Position numbers and translations under genes: made by a program
Part shown: positions 24,157 through 31,659 of the stretch, one piece after another
Position numbering within the stretch: the stretch's first letter is position 1
Layout: each line of letters starts with the position of its first letter
Assembly (NCBI GenBank): GCA_910585965.1
Contig: CAJUHH010000016.1
Span: forward strand, 18,812 to 82,811
From: an uncultured Lachnospiraceae bacterium
GTDB taxonomy: Bacteria > Bacillota > Clostridia > Lachnospirales > Lachnospiraceae
DNA length: 64,000 nt
Reading direction: 5' to 3'
The notes under the pieces: generated by a model
What the model saw: the letters and a program-made list of their open reading frames with translations, nothing else
Told to the model about the DNA's origin: nothing
Database searches by the model: none

Positions 24157-25467
24157 TCAGCCTGCTGCCGGTATAGCGATCAATCCTAATACTAAAAGGA
24201 TATTCAGCAATATGCCAAAAAGAATACAAGCCACAGGGCCGATCGCCATATCCACAATCGGTTTTTTAGACTGCCTGTTCAGCAGGAATGCCCCAATTAC
24301 AAATAACGCTCCGATTCCAGTATAGCCGGATGCCGCTGCCGACATTTTTTCTGCGGCCACAATGCCGCCTGCTAAAAGTGCAATTTCCAATACCTTATTC
24401 ATCGAAGTACGGACATACTCCCCCATATCTTTTACACCCGGAAACTTATCCATACCTTTTGCAAAAATTTCAATCAAAGCAATCTCAATAACCATCACCA
24501 CTACGCCGACAACAAAGGCTAAGATGGGGTTTCCATGCATGAAAAGCCCTACCACAAACACAAAGGTGCATCCGGCTGCTCCATAAACACCTGTTACGAT
24601 AGCCGTAGTAAAAACCAGCGGAATAAATCCAATAGCCCTTGCCAAAGCAGTGAGTGCTGCATTTATATATTCCCCCTCTGCCAGAAGCGCCAGCGATGCC
24701 GGATCTCCTGCAATGATGGAAAGGCTTGTACCCGCTGCAACCAGACCTCCCATCAATGCCAGAAGGAACCAGTTTTTGCGGATACGGGACACATTTGCCT
24801 CAAACCCGATGGTCAGAGCCTCATTATTATTGTCCGTCCCTTTGATCTGGGCCGCGTAAACGATCATCATGATCATACCGCCCAACATAGCCATGCCTTC
24901 CGCATTTAAAGCTACTGTATTCGCTCCAATCGTAAATACGCCAAACCGCTTCACAATGTAATAAAGAAGCACTGTCATCCCGGCTGTTATGGCACCTTTT
25001 TTAAATCCGTGCTGTAAAGCCACTCCCACTGCGGGAAAAACAGCGAAGCCCACAGTTACATAGCCTGATACGTTTCCAAGATCGCTGGTAAAGTTATACG
25101 GCATCAGGGAAAACAGGTTGACAATAAATTCCAGTCCTGCCAGGATTGCAATGCCATAAACACCGCCAATCACTGCGGATAAAATCATTCCCGGCTTTGT
25201 ATTGGGACAGAAAGAGCCTATCATGTCCGTCGTCAGCAGAAGACAATGTATAAGGATAATACTTGCCGCAATAGAAGTCGGAATGCCAAATCCTATGATC
25301 AGGCCAAAGCTGACTGCAAAACTCATAGCTGCTAATTCTTTTTTTGAAATTTCCTTATTAAAATACTGTCCCACAATCGGCCGGAAGCCATCATTAAATA
25401 CTGCAATGCCCTGGTTCGACAGGACCGATGCCAATGCCCCGATTAATACAATTACTATATATTTCAT
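24157..25467 (-). CDS. yhfT: YhfT, polytopic membrane protein (putative transporter)
   Basis: A 436-residue protein with about 10-12 membrane helices rich in Gly, Ala and Ile, homologous to E. coli YhfT. The N-terminus (KYIVIVLIGALASVLSNQGI) is a helix without a cleavable signal. A cytoplasmic loop contains KGTDNNNEALTIGFEANVSR. Its likely task is uptake of the substrate of the yhf pathway, inferred from topology and position. Its start overlaps yhfU by 4 nt (ATGA), which suggests that YhfT and YhfU work together, perhaps as subunits of one transporter. Confidence 0.87.
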   Translation of the reverse strand: MKYIVIVLIGALASVLSNQGIAVFNDGFRPIVGQYFNKEISKKELAAMSFAVSFGLIIGFGIPTSIAASIILIHCLLLTTDMIGSFCPNTKPGMILSAVIGGVYGIAILAGLEFIVNLFSLMPYNFTSDLGNVSGYVTVGFAVFPAVGVALQHGFKKGAITAGMTVLLYYIVKRFGVFTIGANTVALNAEGMAMLGGMIMMIVYAAQIKGTDNNNEALTIGFEANVSRIRKNWFLLALMGGLVAAGTSLSIIAGDPASLALLAEGEYINAALTALARAIGFIPLVFTTAIVTGVYGAAGCTFVFVVGLFMHGNPILAFVVGVVVMVIEIALIEIFAKGMDKFPGVKDMGEYVRTSMNKVLEIALLAGGIVAAEKMSAAASGYTGIGALFVIGAFLLNRQSKKPIVDMAIGPVACILFGILLNILLVLGLIAIPAAG

Positions 25468-25841
25468 GATAATGTCCCATCCTCTCTATTTTTTAATGCT
25501 TTTAGCAAAACCGGTAATACAGCCTCTTTATGCTGTGCTGTAAATCCAAATGCAACTTTTCCGTTTTTTACTTCCTCGCGGATTTCTGCATCACTGCAAA
25601 TTTGTCCCGGCATAGAAATAGTCGCGCATTTTGCTTTTCCAAGAAGTGCAAGCGCCATGGCGAGCGCCCCGCCCCCTCCCGTGTTACAAGCTCCGACATA
25701 ATAGTCATATGTCCCGGCTTTCATCCCCATCGTTGCATCCAAATCCCCTTTTACCGTTACCTCGGCCCCGCTCCCCAGCTCTGCCTTTATGATATTGGCA
25801 ATATCCTGTTTGTCAATCTGACCTCCTACTACGATCTTCAT
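25464..25841 (-). CDS. yhfU: YhfU, DUF2620 protein
   Basis: A 125-residue protein of the DUF2620/YhfU family. It begins KIVVGGQIDKQDIANII, has a glycine-rich segment YVGACNTGGGGALAMALAL, and ends with a helix LPVLLKALKN. The short alpha/beta layout with a glycine loop resembles small cytosolic domains of transport systems, but no catalytic residues are obvious. It overlaps yhfT by 4 nt and starts 22 nt after yhfY, matching the E. coli gene order except for the relative placement of other genes. Function unknown. Confidence 0.87.
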   Translation of the reverse strand: MKIVVGGQIDKQDIANIIKAELGSGAEVTVKGDLDATMGMKAGTYDYYVGACNTGGGGALAMALALLGKAKCATISMPGQICSDAEIREEVKNGKVAFGFTAQHKEAVLPVLLKALKNREDGTLS

Positions 25842-25863
25842 ATCTTTCCTCCTTTATGATCCT

Positions 25864-26217
25864 TTACGATAAAAGACTGCACAAATGCACCGATAAAAAA
25901 TCCTTTTCCGTCTCCGGAAATTCAATATCTGTCATTGACAGAAACTGGTCGCGAAGCATAACTGCCTTTTTATATGCTTCTTCCTCTTTCATCCCCTGCA
26001 AAATAGTATCATCGATCGGATTTTCTTCTGTTCCCTCTTCTGCTCTTTTTCCTGCCATCGCAAGATGCGTAATAAACATTTCAAGCTTTTCCTGTTCGGC
26101 CTCCGGCACTTCTGAAAGAATCCGGTCGATGATACTTTTCGTATAATCTGCTACTTTTTCACTAATAACACGATTGACCTGCAGAATCTGGATTCTTTCA
26201 TACAACTCATTTTTCAA
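25864..26217 (-). CDS. yhfY: YhfY, stand-alone PRD domain protein
   Basis: A 117-residue protein that is essentially a single PTS-regulation domain (PRD). The two histidine-containing segments typical of PRDs are present: MFITHLAMAGKRAEEG and DFLSVHLCSL. PRDs in antiterminators and activators are phosphorylated on His by PTS proteins. Here the domain stands alone, with no DNA-binding or RNA-binding part and no PTS genes nearby, so it may relay a phosphorylation signal to YhfZ or YhfT-YhfU. The start is a TTG at 26217 with GGAGGG eight nt before it. A copy of the putative YhfZ operator lies just upstream (26235-26260). Confidence 0.82.
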   Translation of the reverse strand: MKNELYERIQILQVNRVISEKVADYTKSIIDRILSEVPEAEQEKLEMFITHLAMAGKRAEEGTEENPIDDTILQGMKEEEAYKKAVMLRDQFLSMTDIEFPETEKDFLSVHLCSLLS

Positions 26218-26234
26218 TTATTGTTCCCTCCTTT

Positions 26235-26260
26235 TGAATGTACATTTTTTTGTATATTGA
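26235..26260. promoter_or_regulatory. Putative YhfZ operator 2 (before yhfY)
   Basis: The sequence contains TGTACA-N6-TGTATA with an all-T spacer (plus strand) and matches the site at 27237-27262 at 23 of 26 positions. Half-sites of this form, spaced by about one turn and A/T-filled, are typical of GntR-type regulators. It lies between yhfZ and yhfY, so the enzyme genes could be controlled separately from yhfZ. Confidence 0.65.
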
Positions 26261-26284
26261 ATCGTAAAAAATAAGATTACCGTT

Positions 26285-27217
26285 TTAGTAGGATGGGCGC
26301 CTTTTCTGTTTTCTGATTTCCTCTAAAATAGTTAATGTATATTTTTTACTGATATTTTTATCCAGCATTTCCTTTAAATATTCATCGCCTTTCTGGATGA
26401 CAATCACTGCAACCGAAAATTTACTGCTATATTCCTGCTCATTCAGCGAGACAATATGTAATCCTTCAAATGATTTTGCTTCCAGAATGTCGTCGTAATT
26501 CCAGATCCCCGCATCAATAATGCCTTCCTCCAAGGCAGCAAGCGTAAGCTGGGTGCGGATATCTACCAGCTGCACCTTTTTTCCCCGGATCAGTCTCTTG
26601 GTAATTTCACTCTGATCCAGTGAGTCACAGTCATATGCAACGCGCATACCATCCCTGATTCCGTCCGCCTCTTGGTCACGCAGGACTAACACATGGCAGG
26701 ACACAAAGCTTCCATTGCCAAAATTCTGTACAATCTCAATATTCTTTCCATGTCCAATTGCATATTCCGCCGCATATTGGGAACAAATCGCAAACTGATA
26801 GGTACCCGCTTCTACCAGTTTAATACGTCCTACCGCCCCTCTGGCATAAGCCATATTAAAGCGGTAATCTTTTAACTGTTCATAAACAGCCGTGGCCAGC
26901 CCCTCGTAAGTTCTGGAATACGGCAACGGCATAATCCCCATCACTTCCTGCACTAATGTGCTGTCCTGGAGCTTCACGTAATCAATTTTTTCAATATAAG
27001 TTCCCATATGCCCATGCGAGGAAAGCTGTATCGCCCCGATCTCTTTCAAATAGTTCAGCGCATTCTGCATCGTACCCCTGGATACGCCGAATTCCTGCTG
27101 ATATTCAGAAATGGAAGGAATTCTGTCCCCAACACTGCGTGAAAGGAGGCTGGAAGCCACATGGCTGATCGTGACACCTTTTTTCTGATAAAGAACACTA
27201 TTCACATCCTTCTTCAT
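26285..27217 (-). CDS. yhfZ: YhfZ, GntR-like winged-helix regulator with solute-binding-type domain
   Basis: A transcription factor of about 310 residues. The N-terminal winged helix (about 15-75) has the GntR-type layout, with IPSISEYQQEFGVSRGTMQNAL as the helix-turn-helix and a wing ending HGHMGTYIEK. The C-terminal part (about 90-300) resembles the YhfZ_C periplasmic-binding-protein-like domain (EVMGIMPLPYSRTYEGLATAV), which would sense the pathway substrate. The ATG at 27217 has AAAGGAGG at good spacing. Two near-identical operator-like sites flank the gene (27237-27262 and 26235-26260), pointing to autoregulation and control of the cluster. It heads the yhf genes. Confidence 0.88.
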   Translation of the reverse strand: MKKDVNSVLYQKKGVTISHVASSLLSRSVGDRIPSISEYQQEFGVSRGTMQNALNYLKEIGAIQLSSHGHMGTYIEKIDYVKLQDSTLVQEVMGIMPLPYSRTYEGLATAVYEQLKDYRFNMAYARGAVGRIKLVEAGTYQFAICSQYAAEYAIGHGKNIEIVQNFGNGSFVSCHVLVLRDQEADGIRDGMRVAYDCDSLDQSEITKRLIRGKKVQLVDIRTQLTLAALEEGIIDAGIWNYDDILEAKSFEGLHIVSLNEQEYSSKFSVAVIVIQKGDEYLKEMLDKNISKKYTLTILEEIRKQKRRPSY

Positions 27218-27236
27218 GGCTTCTTTCCTCCTTTCC

Positions 27237-27262
27237 TGAATGTTCATTTTTTTGTACTTTGA
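27237..27262. promoter_or_regulatory. Putative YhfZ operator 1 (yhfZ promoter)
   Basis: This is the second copy of the site seen at 26235-26260, here TGTTCA-N6-TGTACT with an all-T spacer. It covers about +3 to +28 of the predicted yhfZ transcript, a position where bound regulator would block initiation. Confidence 0.65.
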
Positions 27263-27271
27263 TTTAACTTT

Positions 27272-27300
27272 ATGCTACTACACTTTTTTATATATGTCAA
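27272..27300 (-). promoter_or_regulatory. Promoter of the yhf cluster
   Basis: On the minus strand a consensus TTGACA (27295-27300) and TAGCAT (27272-27277) are spaced by 17 nt, directly upstream of operator 1 and yhfZ. Confidence 0.75.
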
Positions 27301-27335
27301 CACATAAATGCATTTTTCTGCTGTTTTTTGTGTTC

Positions 27336-28463
27336 CTACAAAGCCCCCATCTTTTCCAGCTTATCCTTTTTATACGCTGCGAACCGCCCCTGGTCCAGCG
27401 CGTCCCTGATCTCTTCCATCATCGTATTATAAAAATAAAGGTTGTGCAGCACGCAAAGACGCATTCCCAGCATTTCCTTTGCTTTCAGCAAATGGCGGAT
27501 ATAAGCCCTGGAATAGCGGCGGCACGCAGGACAGCCGCACCCTTCCTCGATCGGCCTGCCATCCGTTTCATATTTTGCATTAAACAAATTGATTTTCCCG
27601 TAATTCGTATAAAGGTGTCCGTGCCTTCCATTCCTGCTCGGGTATACACAGTCAAAAAAGTCTACGCCCCGTTCCACGCCTTCCAGAATATTCGCCGGAG
27701 TTCCAACCCCCATAAGGTAAGTCGGCTTGTCTGCGGGAAGGTGAGGGACGGTTTCTTCCAATATATAATACATTTCTTCATGGCTTTCTCCCACCGCCAG
27801 TCCGCCGATGGCATAACCGTCCAGTTCCATTTCCGCAATCCGTTTGGCATGTTCGATGCGGATATCCGCAAAAACCGCGCCCTGGTTAATGGCAAAAAGC
27901 ATCTGACGGGGGTTGATCGTATCCTCCAGACCATTTAATCGGTTCATTTCTTTCTGACAGCGTCCCAGCCAACGCGTCGTACGGTCCACGGAAGCTTGGA
28001 CATAGTCTCTGTCCGCGCGGCTGGAAGGGCATTCGTCAAAAGCCATGGCAATCGTAGATGCCAGGTTGGATTGTATTCTCATGCTTTCCTCTGGCCCCAT
28101 AAAAATCTTCCTGCCGTCCACATGGGAATGGAAATATACCCCTTCCTCTTTGATCTTGCGCAGCGATGCCAGGGAAAATACCTGGAATCCGCCCGAGTCC
28201 GTCAAAATAGGTTTATCCCATGACATGAACCGATGAAGGCCTCCCATTTTTTTCACGATCTCATCTCCCGGCCTCACATGGAGATGGTACGTATTGGACA
28301 ACTCCACCTGGGTTTTGATCCTTTCCAGGTCTTCTGTGGAAACCGCCCCTTTTATGGCCGCCGCCGTCCCCACATTCATAAATACCGGTGTCTGGATCAC
28401 GCCGTGCGTGGTATGGAATTCTCCTCTTTTTGCTCTGCCTTCCTGTTTTAACAATCGATACAT
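27336..28463 (-). CDS. tgt: tRNA-guanine(34) transglycosylase
   Basis: Tgt replaces guanine 34 of GUN-anticodon tRNAs with a queuosine precursor base. The 375-residue protein has the TIM-barrel motifs FMNVGTAAAIKG, LSNTYHLHVRPG, PILTDSGGFQVFSL (nucleophile Asp region) and the zinc site CGCPACRRYSRAYIRHLL with a later His. Length and motifs are those of the bacterial enzyme. Upstream lie the MBL lipoprotein and two Uma2 genes with short gaps, so they may share a transcript. Its usual downstream partner yajC has been separated by the yhf cluster. Other queuosine genes are not in the window. Confidence 0.95.
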   Translation of the reverse strand: MYRLLKQEGRAKRGEFHTTHGVIQTPVFMNVGTAAAIKGAVSTEDLERIKTQVELSNTYHLHVRPGDEIVKKMGGLHRFMSWDKPILTDSGGFQVFSLASLRKIKEEGVYFHSHVDGRKIFMGPEESMRIQSNLASTIAMAFDECPSSRADRDYVQASVDRTTRWLGRCQKEMNRLNGLEDTINPRQMLFAINQGAVFADIRIEHAKRIAEMELDGYAIGGLAVGESHEEMYYILEETVPHLPADKPTYLMGVGTPANILEGVERGVDFFDCVYPSRNGRHGHLYTNYGKINLFNAKYETDGRPIEEGCGCPACRRYSRAYIRHLLKAKEMLGMRLCVLHNLYFYNTMMEEIRDALDQGRFAAYKKDKLEKMGAL

Positions 28464-28502
28464 ATTCTCTCTTTTCCTTTTATTTTCTATTCTGTTTCCC
28501 TC

Positions 28503-29582
28503 TTATGGCTTACATCTTCCGCATGGCGCATATCCCTGGGCAACGATCTCCTTCCTGCTTTGCGTGGAATCCTTTCGATTTTCTGCAGGCAGGGAATCAC
28601 AAGAGGGCTTATGAAATTTTTTTGATTTTGTATTCAATATGTAAGTGATTTTTTTCTCACCCTGCTTCGCCTTATTGGCTCCGGAACCGACGGGTTCCCC
28701 CGCTTTCCATGTGTCGGAAGGAGCCGCATTCCAGGTAATCGTGCTTCCATCCGAAAGGGCGATCAGCGATCCCTGTTCGTCCGTGCGGAACACTTGGATC
28801 CCCATCCCCCGGAAAGTATTCAATGTAGCCGCATGGGGATGTCCGTATTCATTATCCTCCCCGCAGCTGATCACCGCATATTCCGGATGAACCGCAGCAA
28901 CAAAATCGCCCATGGAAGCAGTCCGGCTCCCATGATGCCCGGCTTTCAGCACATCGGCGGATATGTCGATGCCATTATCGATGATATCTTTCTCTGCCTC
29001 TTCCTCCGCATCCCCGGTGAACACAAATTTTTTATCCCCATGTTCCAGCAGAATGCCTACGGAATAATTGTTCGCCTCATCTCCGTAATCCTCTTTATTC
29101 GGGGCGATAATCGTGAACCTTGCATCCCCCAGCTGATAGAAATCCCCTACCCTAGGTTCTGTAATTTGTTTGTGCTTATAGTCCAAGGCCTGGATCACAT
29201 CACGGTAAGATGCCGTATCTCTGCTGTAATTCGGCATAATAACCGTATCAATATCATATTTTGTAATAACCACATCCGCGCCGCCGCAATGATCCGAGTG
29301 CGGATGCGTGACAATCAGATAATCCAGCGTATTTACGCCCTGTTTTCTCATGTAATTCTGGACAAGAATGCCTTTATCATTTTCCCCTGCATCAATGAGC
29401 ATGGCATGTCCGCCGCATTTGATTAACGTGGCATCCCCCTGCCCTACGTCAATGAAATGCACTTCCAGTTCTTCCATCTTTTCCGCCGAACCGAAGGAAA
29501 TCTTTGCCTCCGGCATCGTGCTGCCGCATGCCGAAAGCAGGATAAGAAACGCAGAAAATAAGGCCAGCCATCCTTTCTTCAT
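28503..29582 (-). CDS. ComEC/Rec2-like MBL-fold lipoprotein with Cys-rich tail
   Basis: A lipoprotein (359 residues): lipobox LLSAC, then a metallo-beta-lactamase domain of the ComEC/Rec2 type with VHFIDVGQGDATLI, the metal motif VTHPHSDHCGGAD, FTGDAEEEAE and LKAGHHGS, the same residues as in competence-associated and extracellular DNases. After a linker (KAGEPVGSGANK) comes a short domain starting YILNTKSKKFHKPSC and ending GYAPCGRCKP, which resembles the Ada-like metal-binding module often attached to secreted nucleases. The protein would act outside the cell on nucleic acid or a phosphoester; the substrate is not certain. It starts 3 nt after the Uma2 paralogue 2 stop, so they are co-transcribed. 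Confidence 0.88.
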   Translation of the reverse strand: MKKGWLALFSAFLILLSACGSTMPEAKISFGSAEKMEELEVHFIDVGQGDATLIKCGGHAMLIDAGENDKGILVQNYMRKQGVNTLDYLIVTHPHSDHCGGADVVITKYDIDTVIMPNYSRDTASYRDVIQALDYKHKQITEPRVGDFYQLGDARFTIIAPNKEDYGDEANNYSVGILLEHGDKKFVFTGDAEEEAEKDIIDNGIDISADVLKAGHHGSRTASMGDFVAAVHPEYAVISCGEDNEYGHPHAATLNTFRGMGIQVFRTDEQGSLIALSDGSTITWNAAPSDTWKAGEPVGSGANKAKQGEKKITYILNTKSKKFHKPSCDSLPAENRKDSTQSRKEIVAQGYAPCGRCKP

Positions 29583-29585
29583 CGC

Positions 29586-30140
29586 TTAATCCACTCCTTC
29601 AAAAATTTCACCAAGCAGCATTTTTATATGAGGAAACCCCTTTAAGCAGATCTCCGTTTCCGCATTATAATCCTCATCATCTTTCTCTTCCTGCAGCATA
29701 TAGCTTTGCTCCAAAATATATCTGCCATTTTCTAGATAATAGATATCCACGGTTCCTTTGGGTGAAACGATCCAATACTCTTCCACTCCGGCTTTTTCGT
29801 AAATATCTTTTTTTTCCGCCCTGTCCCTTTTCGCCGTGGAGGGGCTTAATGTTTCAACGATGAACTTGGGGACTCCGCTGTATGCGCCCCCTTTCAGATG
29901 CTTTCGGTCACAGATCACCATAATATCCGGACAAACATAATCATCATTTTCATCGGGATGGTATTGAAAATCAAGGTTTTCCATAAATACGAGGCACAGG
30001 CTGTTCTTTAACCCGGCCTTTAACATATGGTAAATATTTCCATTAATAATCCCATGCCGGTATCCCGGGGCAGGGGACATATTATAAAATATGCCGTTTA
30101 TTTTTTCATCTTTTTTCCGTTCCAGTTCGGCCATTCCCAT
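29586..30140 (-). CDS. Uma2 family (DUF820) protein, paralogue 2
   Basis: A 184-residue Uma2/DUF820 protein, more diverged than the other two. It shows the family pattern YVCPDIMVICDRKHL (Asp of the nuclease fold), GVPKFIVETLSPSTAKRD (Glu-x-Leu strand followed by the conserved Ser-Pro) and VEEYWIVSPKG. The ATG at 30140 has GGAGG eight nt upstream. It lies 60 nt after paralogue 3 and 3 nt before the MBL lipoprotein gene. Whether it cuts DNA is unknown. Confidence 0.85.
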   Translation of the reverse strand: MGMAELERKKDEKINGIFYNMSPAPGYRHGIINGNIYHMLKAGLKNSLCLVFMENLDFQYHPDENDDYVCPDIMVICDRKHLKGGAYSGVPKFIVETLSPSTAKRDRAEKKDIYEKAGVEEYWIVSPKGTVDIYYLENGRYILEQSYMLQEEKDDEDYNAETEICLKGFPHIKMLLGEIFEGVD

Positions 30141-30200
30141 AAAATTCACCTCCGCTTTTCTTTATATCTTTTCATTTCTGCGGGTTTCTTAACTTTTCAG

Positions 30201-30734
30201 TCACTGCACCTTTATAGAATATCCGTCATAAATCCCGACCGGCACTTTTTCACCAAAGGTATATTCTTCCATACTGTCTTTTTCAAAATCATACACTGTC
30301 ACGATCCCTTTTTCAGGATCTGCCACCCAATACTCCCTGACGCCAGCAGTATGGTACTGGAATAGTTTTTTATAATAATCCATCTGTCGGCTGCTCGGCG
30401 AGACAATCTCAATAATCCAGTCAGGCGCGCCGTTACACCCTTTATTCGTAATTTTATCTTTATCACAAATCACGGATATGTCAGGCTCCACATAATTTTT
30501 ATTATTTTCATTTAAAAATACCGCAAAAGGAGCTGGAAAAACCATGCATTCGCCATGGTTCCGTTTGATGTAATCTCTGATCTCGTAAAGTAAATCGGAA
30601 ACAAGCATCTGGTGCTTTGTGTTCGGCGGAGCCATATAATAAATTTTCCCGTCGATTAACTCGGCACGCTCTCCATCCGGCAAAGCATAAATATCATCAA
30701 TCGTATAAATCTCTTCTTTTCTTAAGGCATCCAT
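30201..30734 (-). CDS. Uma2 family (DUF820) protein, paralogue 3
   Basis: A 177-residue protein highly similar to the Uma2 protein at 1060-1590; long stretches such as DGERAELIDGKIYYMAPP and NYVEPDISVICD are identical. Nuclease-fold residues are retained (EPD and EIVSP motifs). The ATG at 30734 aligns with the paralogue start; an upstream ATG at 30746 is possible but too close to the ribosome site. A promoter precedes it (30764-30792). Like paralogue 1 it lies just downstream of a tRNA gene, here tRNA-Glu. Confidence 0.87.
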   Translation of the reverse strand: MDALRKEEIYTIDDIYALPDGERAELIDGKIYYMAPPNTKHQMLVSDLLYEIRDYIKRNHGECMVFPAPFAVFLNENNKNYVEPDISVICDKDKITNKGCNGAPDWIIEIVSPSSRQMDYYKKLFQYHTAGVREYWVADPEKGIVTVYDFEKDSMEEYTFGEKVPVGIYDGYSIKVQ

Positions 30735-30763
30735 TCTAATACCCATATCCTTTCCACACTTAT

Positions 30764-30792
30764 ATTATAAACAATATCCGCAGGAACTACAA
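30764..30792 (-). promoter_or_regulatory. Promoter of Uma2 paralogue 3 and downstream genes
   Basis: On the minus strand TTGTAG (30787-30792) and TATAAT (30764-30769) are spaced by 17 nt. Confidence 0.75.
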
Positions 30793-30867
30793 CTGTATTA
30801 TGGCCGTTGTTTGTACCAACGAACACTTGACAAAGCAAAAGAATAATCAAGGCTTTGCACTTTTTTC

Positions 30868-30918
30868 TGCAAGTCAACAACCCAGCTGCAAGCAGCCACT
30901 TGGCTCATCGCTCGCGGA
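30868..30918. repeat. REP-like segment shared with the leuB leader
   Basis: The minus strand reads CCGCGAGCGATGAGCCAAGT followed by TGCTTGCAGCTGGGTTGTTG, matching the two ends of 18655-18775 with only a few differences but without the middle part. It lies just beyond the tRNA-Glu terminator. The remaining 30793-30867 shows a weak AAAGC/GCTTT hairpin and nothing else recognisable. Confidence 0.5.
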
Positions 30919-30921
30919 AAT

Positions 30922-30962
30922 AAAAAAATGCCCAAAACCATATAAATAATGGTTTCCGGCAT
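30922..30962 (-). terminator. Intrinsic terminator of tRNA-Glu
   Basis: On the minus strand TGCCGGAAACCAT pairs with ATGGTTTTGGGCA and is followed by seven T. A smaller hairpin (CATGAA/TTCATG near 30987-31006) lies between the tRNA and this terminator. Confidence 0.8.
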
Positions 30963-31015
30963 CCTTTAGGGTTGGGCTGTTCTAAACATGAATTTTCCAT
31001 TCATGCAACAGTCAA

Positions 31016-31087
31016 CAGCTCGTAGGGGAATCGAACCCCTGTTTCCGCCGTGAGAGGGCGGCGTCTTGACCGCTTGACCAACGAGCC
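31016..31087 (-). tRNA. tRNA-Glu (anticodon CUC)
   Basis: The minus strand folds as a 72-nt cloverleaf. The acceptor is GGCTCGT/ACGAGCT with a G-U first pair, the anticodon stem CCGCC/GGCGG encloses loop CTCTCAC (anticodon CTC), and the T-arm contains AGGGGTTCGATTCCCCT. The discriminator is G, as is usual for Glu, and CCA is not encoded. Confidence 0.93.
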
Positions 31088-31143
31088 ATATACGCAAATA
31101 AACAAAACTCTTTTCTTCGCTTTATTCATTTGCCGACTTGCTT

Positions 31144-31172
31144 ATTTTATTATAAAACAGAAAATATTGCAA
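31144..31172 (-). promoter_or_regulatory. Promoter of tRNA-Glu
   Basis: On the minus strand TTGCAA (31167-31172) and TAAAAT (31144-31149) are spaced by 17 nt; an overlapping TATAAT gives an alternative but poorly spaced -10. The 5' end of the tRNA is about 57 nt downstream, so a short leader would be removed. Confidence 0.7.
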
Positions 31173-31224
31173 GCATTTTTTTTATTTTTCTCCAAATTTT
31201 TCTCTCAATCCTCTTCCACTCGCT

Positions 31225-31581
31225 TTACATCACGCGTTCTATTGCTCCCAGAATCTGATCCGCGTCAAAAGGCTTGGTAATGAAATCATCCGCGCCTTCT
31301 TTGATCGCTTGTAACATCTTCTCCTTCTGCCCTGCCGCCGTGATCATAATTACTTTTGAGTTTCTATCTTCTTTTTTGATGCACATCAGCGCTTCCAGCC
31401 CGTTCATATTGGGCATCGTAATATCCATTGTCACCACATCCGGCTTGCACTCTTTATAAAGGATAACCCCCTCTTCTCCGTTAGATGCTTCCCCGATGAC
31501 CTCATGTCCTCCATTTTCAAAAATCTCCTTCAGCATCTTGCGCGATGTCCTTGAATCGTCCACAATCAAAATTTTCGCCAT
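31225..31581 (-). CDS. Single-domain CheY-like response regulator
   Basis: A 118-residue receiver domain with no output domain. The acidic pocket ILIVDDSR, the phosphorylated Asp in VVTMDITMP, the Thr/Ala switch in MITAAGQ and the Lys of FITKPFD are all present. Such proteins pass phosphate from a histidine kinase to a motor or another target. It follows the CheX-like gene by 78 nt, which fits a pair in which the CheX-like protein dephosphorylates this receiver. No CheA is nearby, but an Hpt-domain gene and a chemoreceptor gene are elsewhere in the window. Confidence 0.92.
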   Translation of the reverse strand: MAKILIVDDSRTSRKMLKEIFENGGHEVIGEASNGEEGVILYKECKPDVVTMDITMPNMNGLEALMCIKKEDRNSKVIMITAAGQKEKMLQAIKEGADDFITKPFDADQILGAIERVM

Positions 31582-31659
31582 AACTATTCCTCCTCATTTC
31601 TATCCTTTGATTGTCCTGAAAAGTTTTTTCTGTCAAAGCATATAATAAAGCACAGCGTG

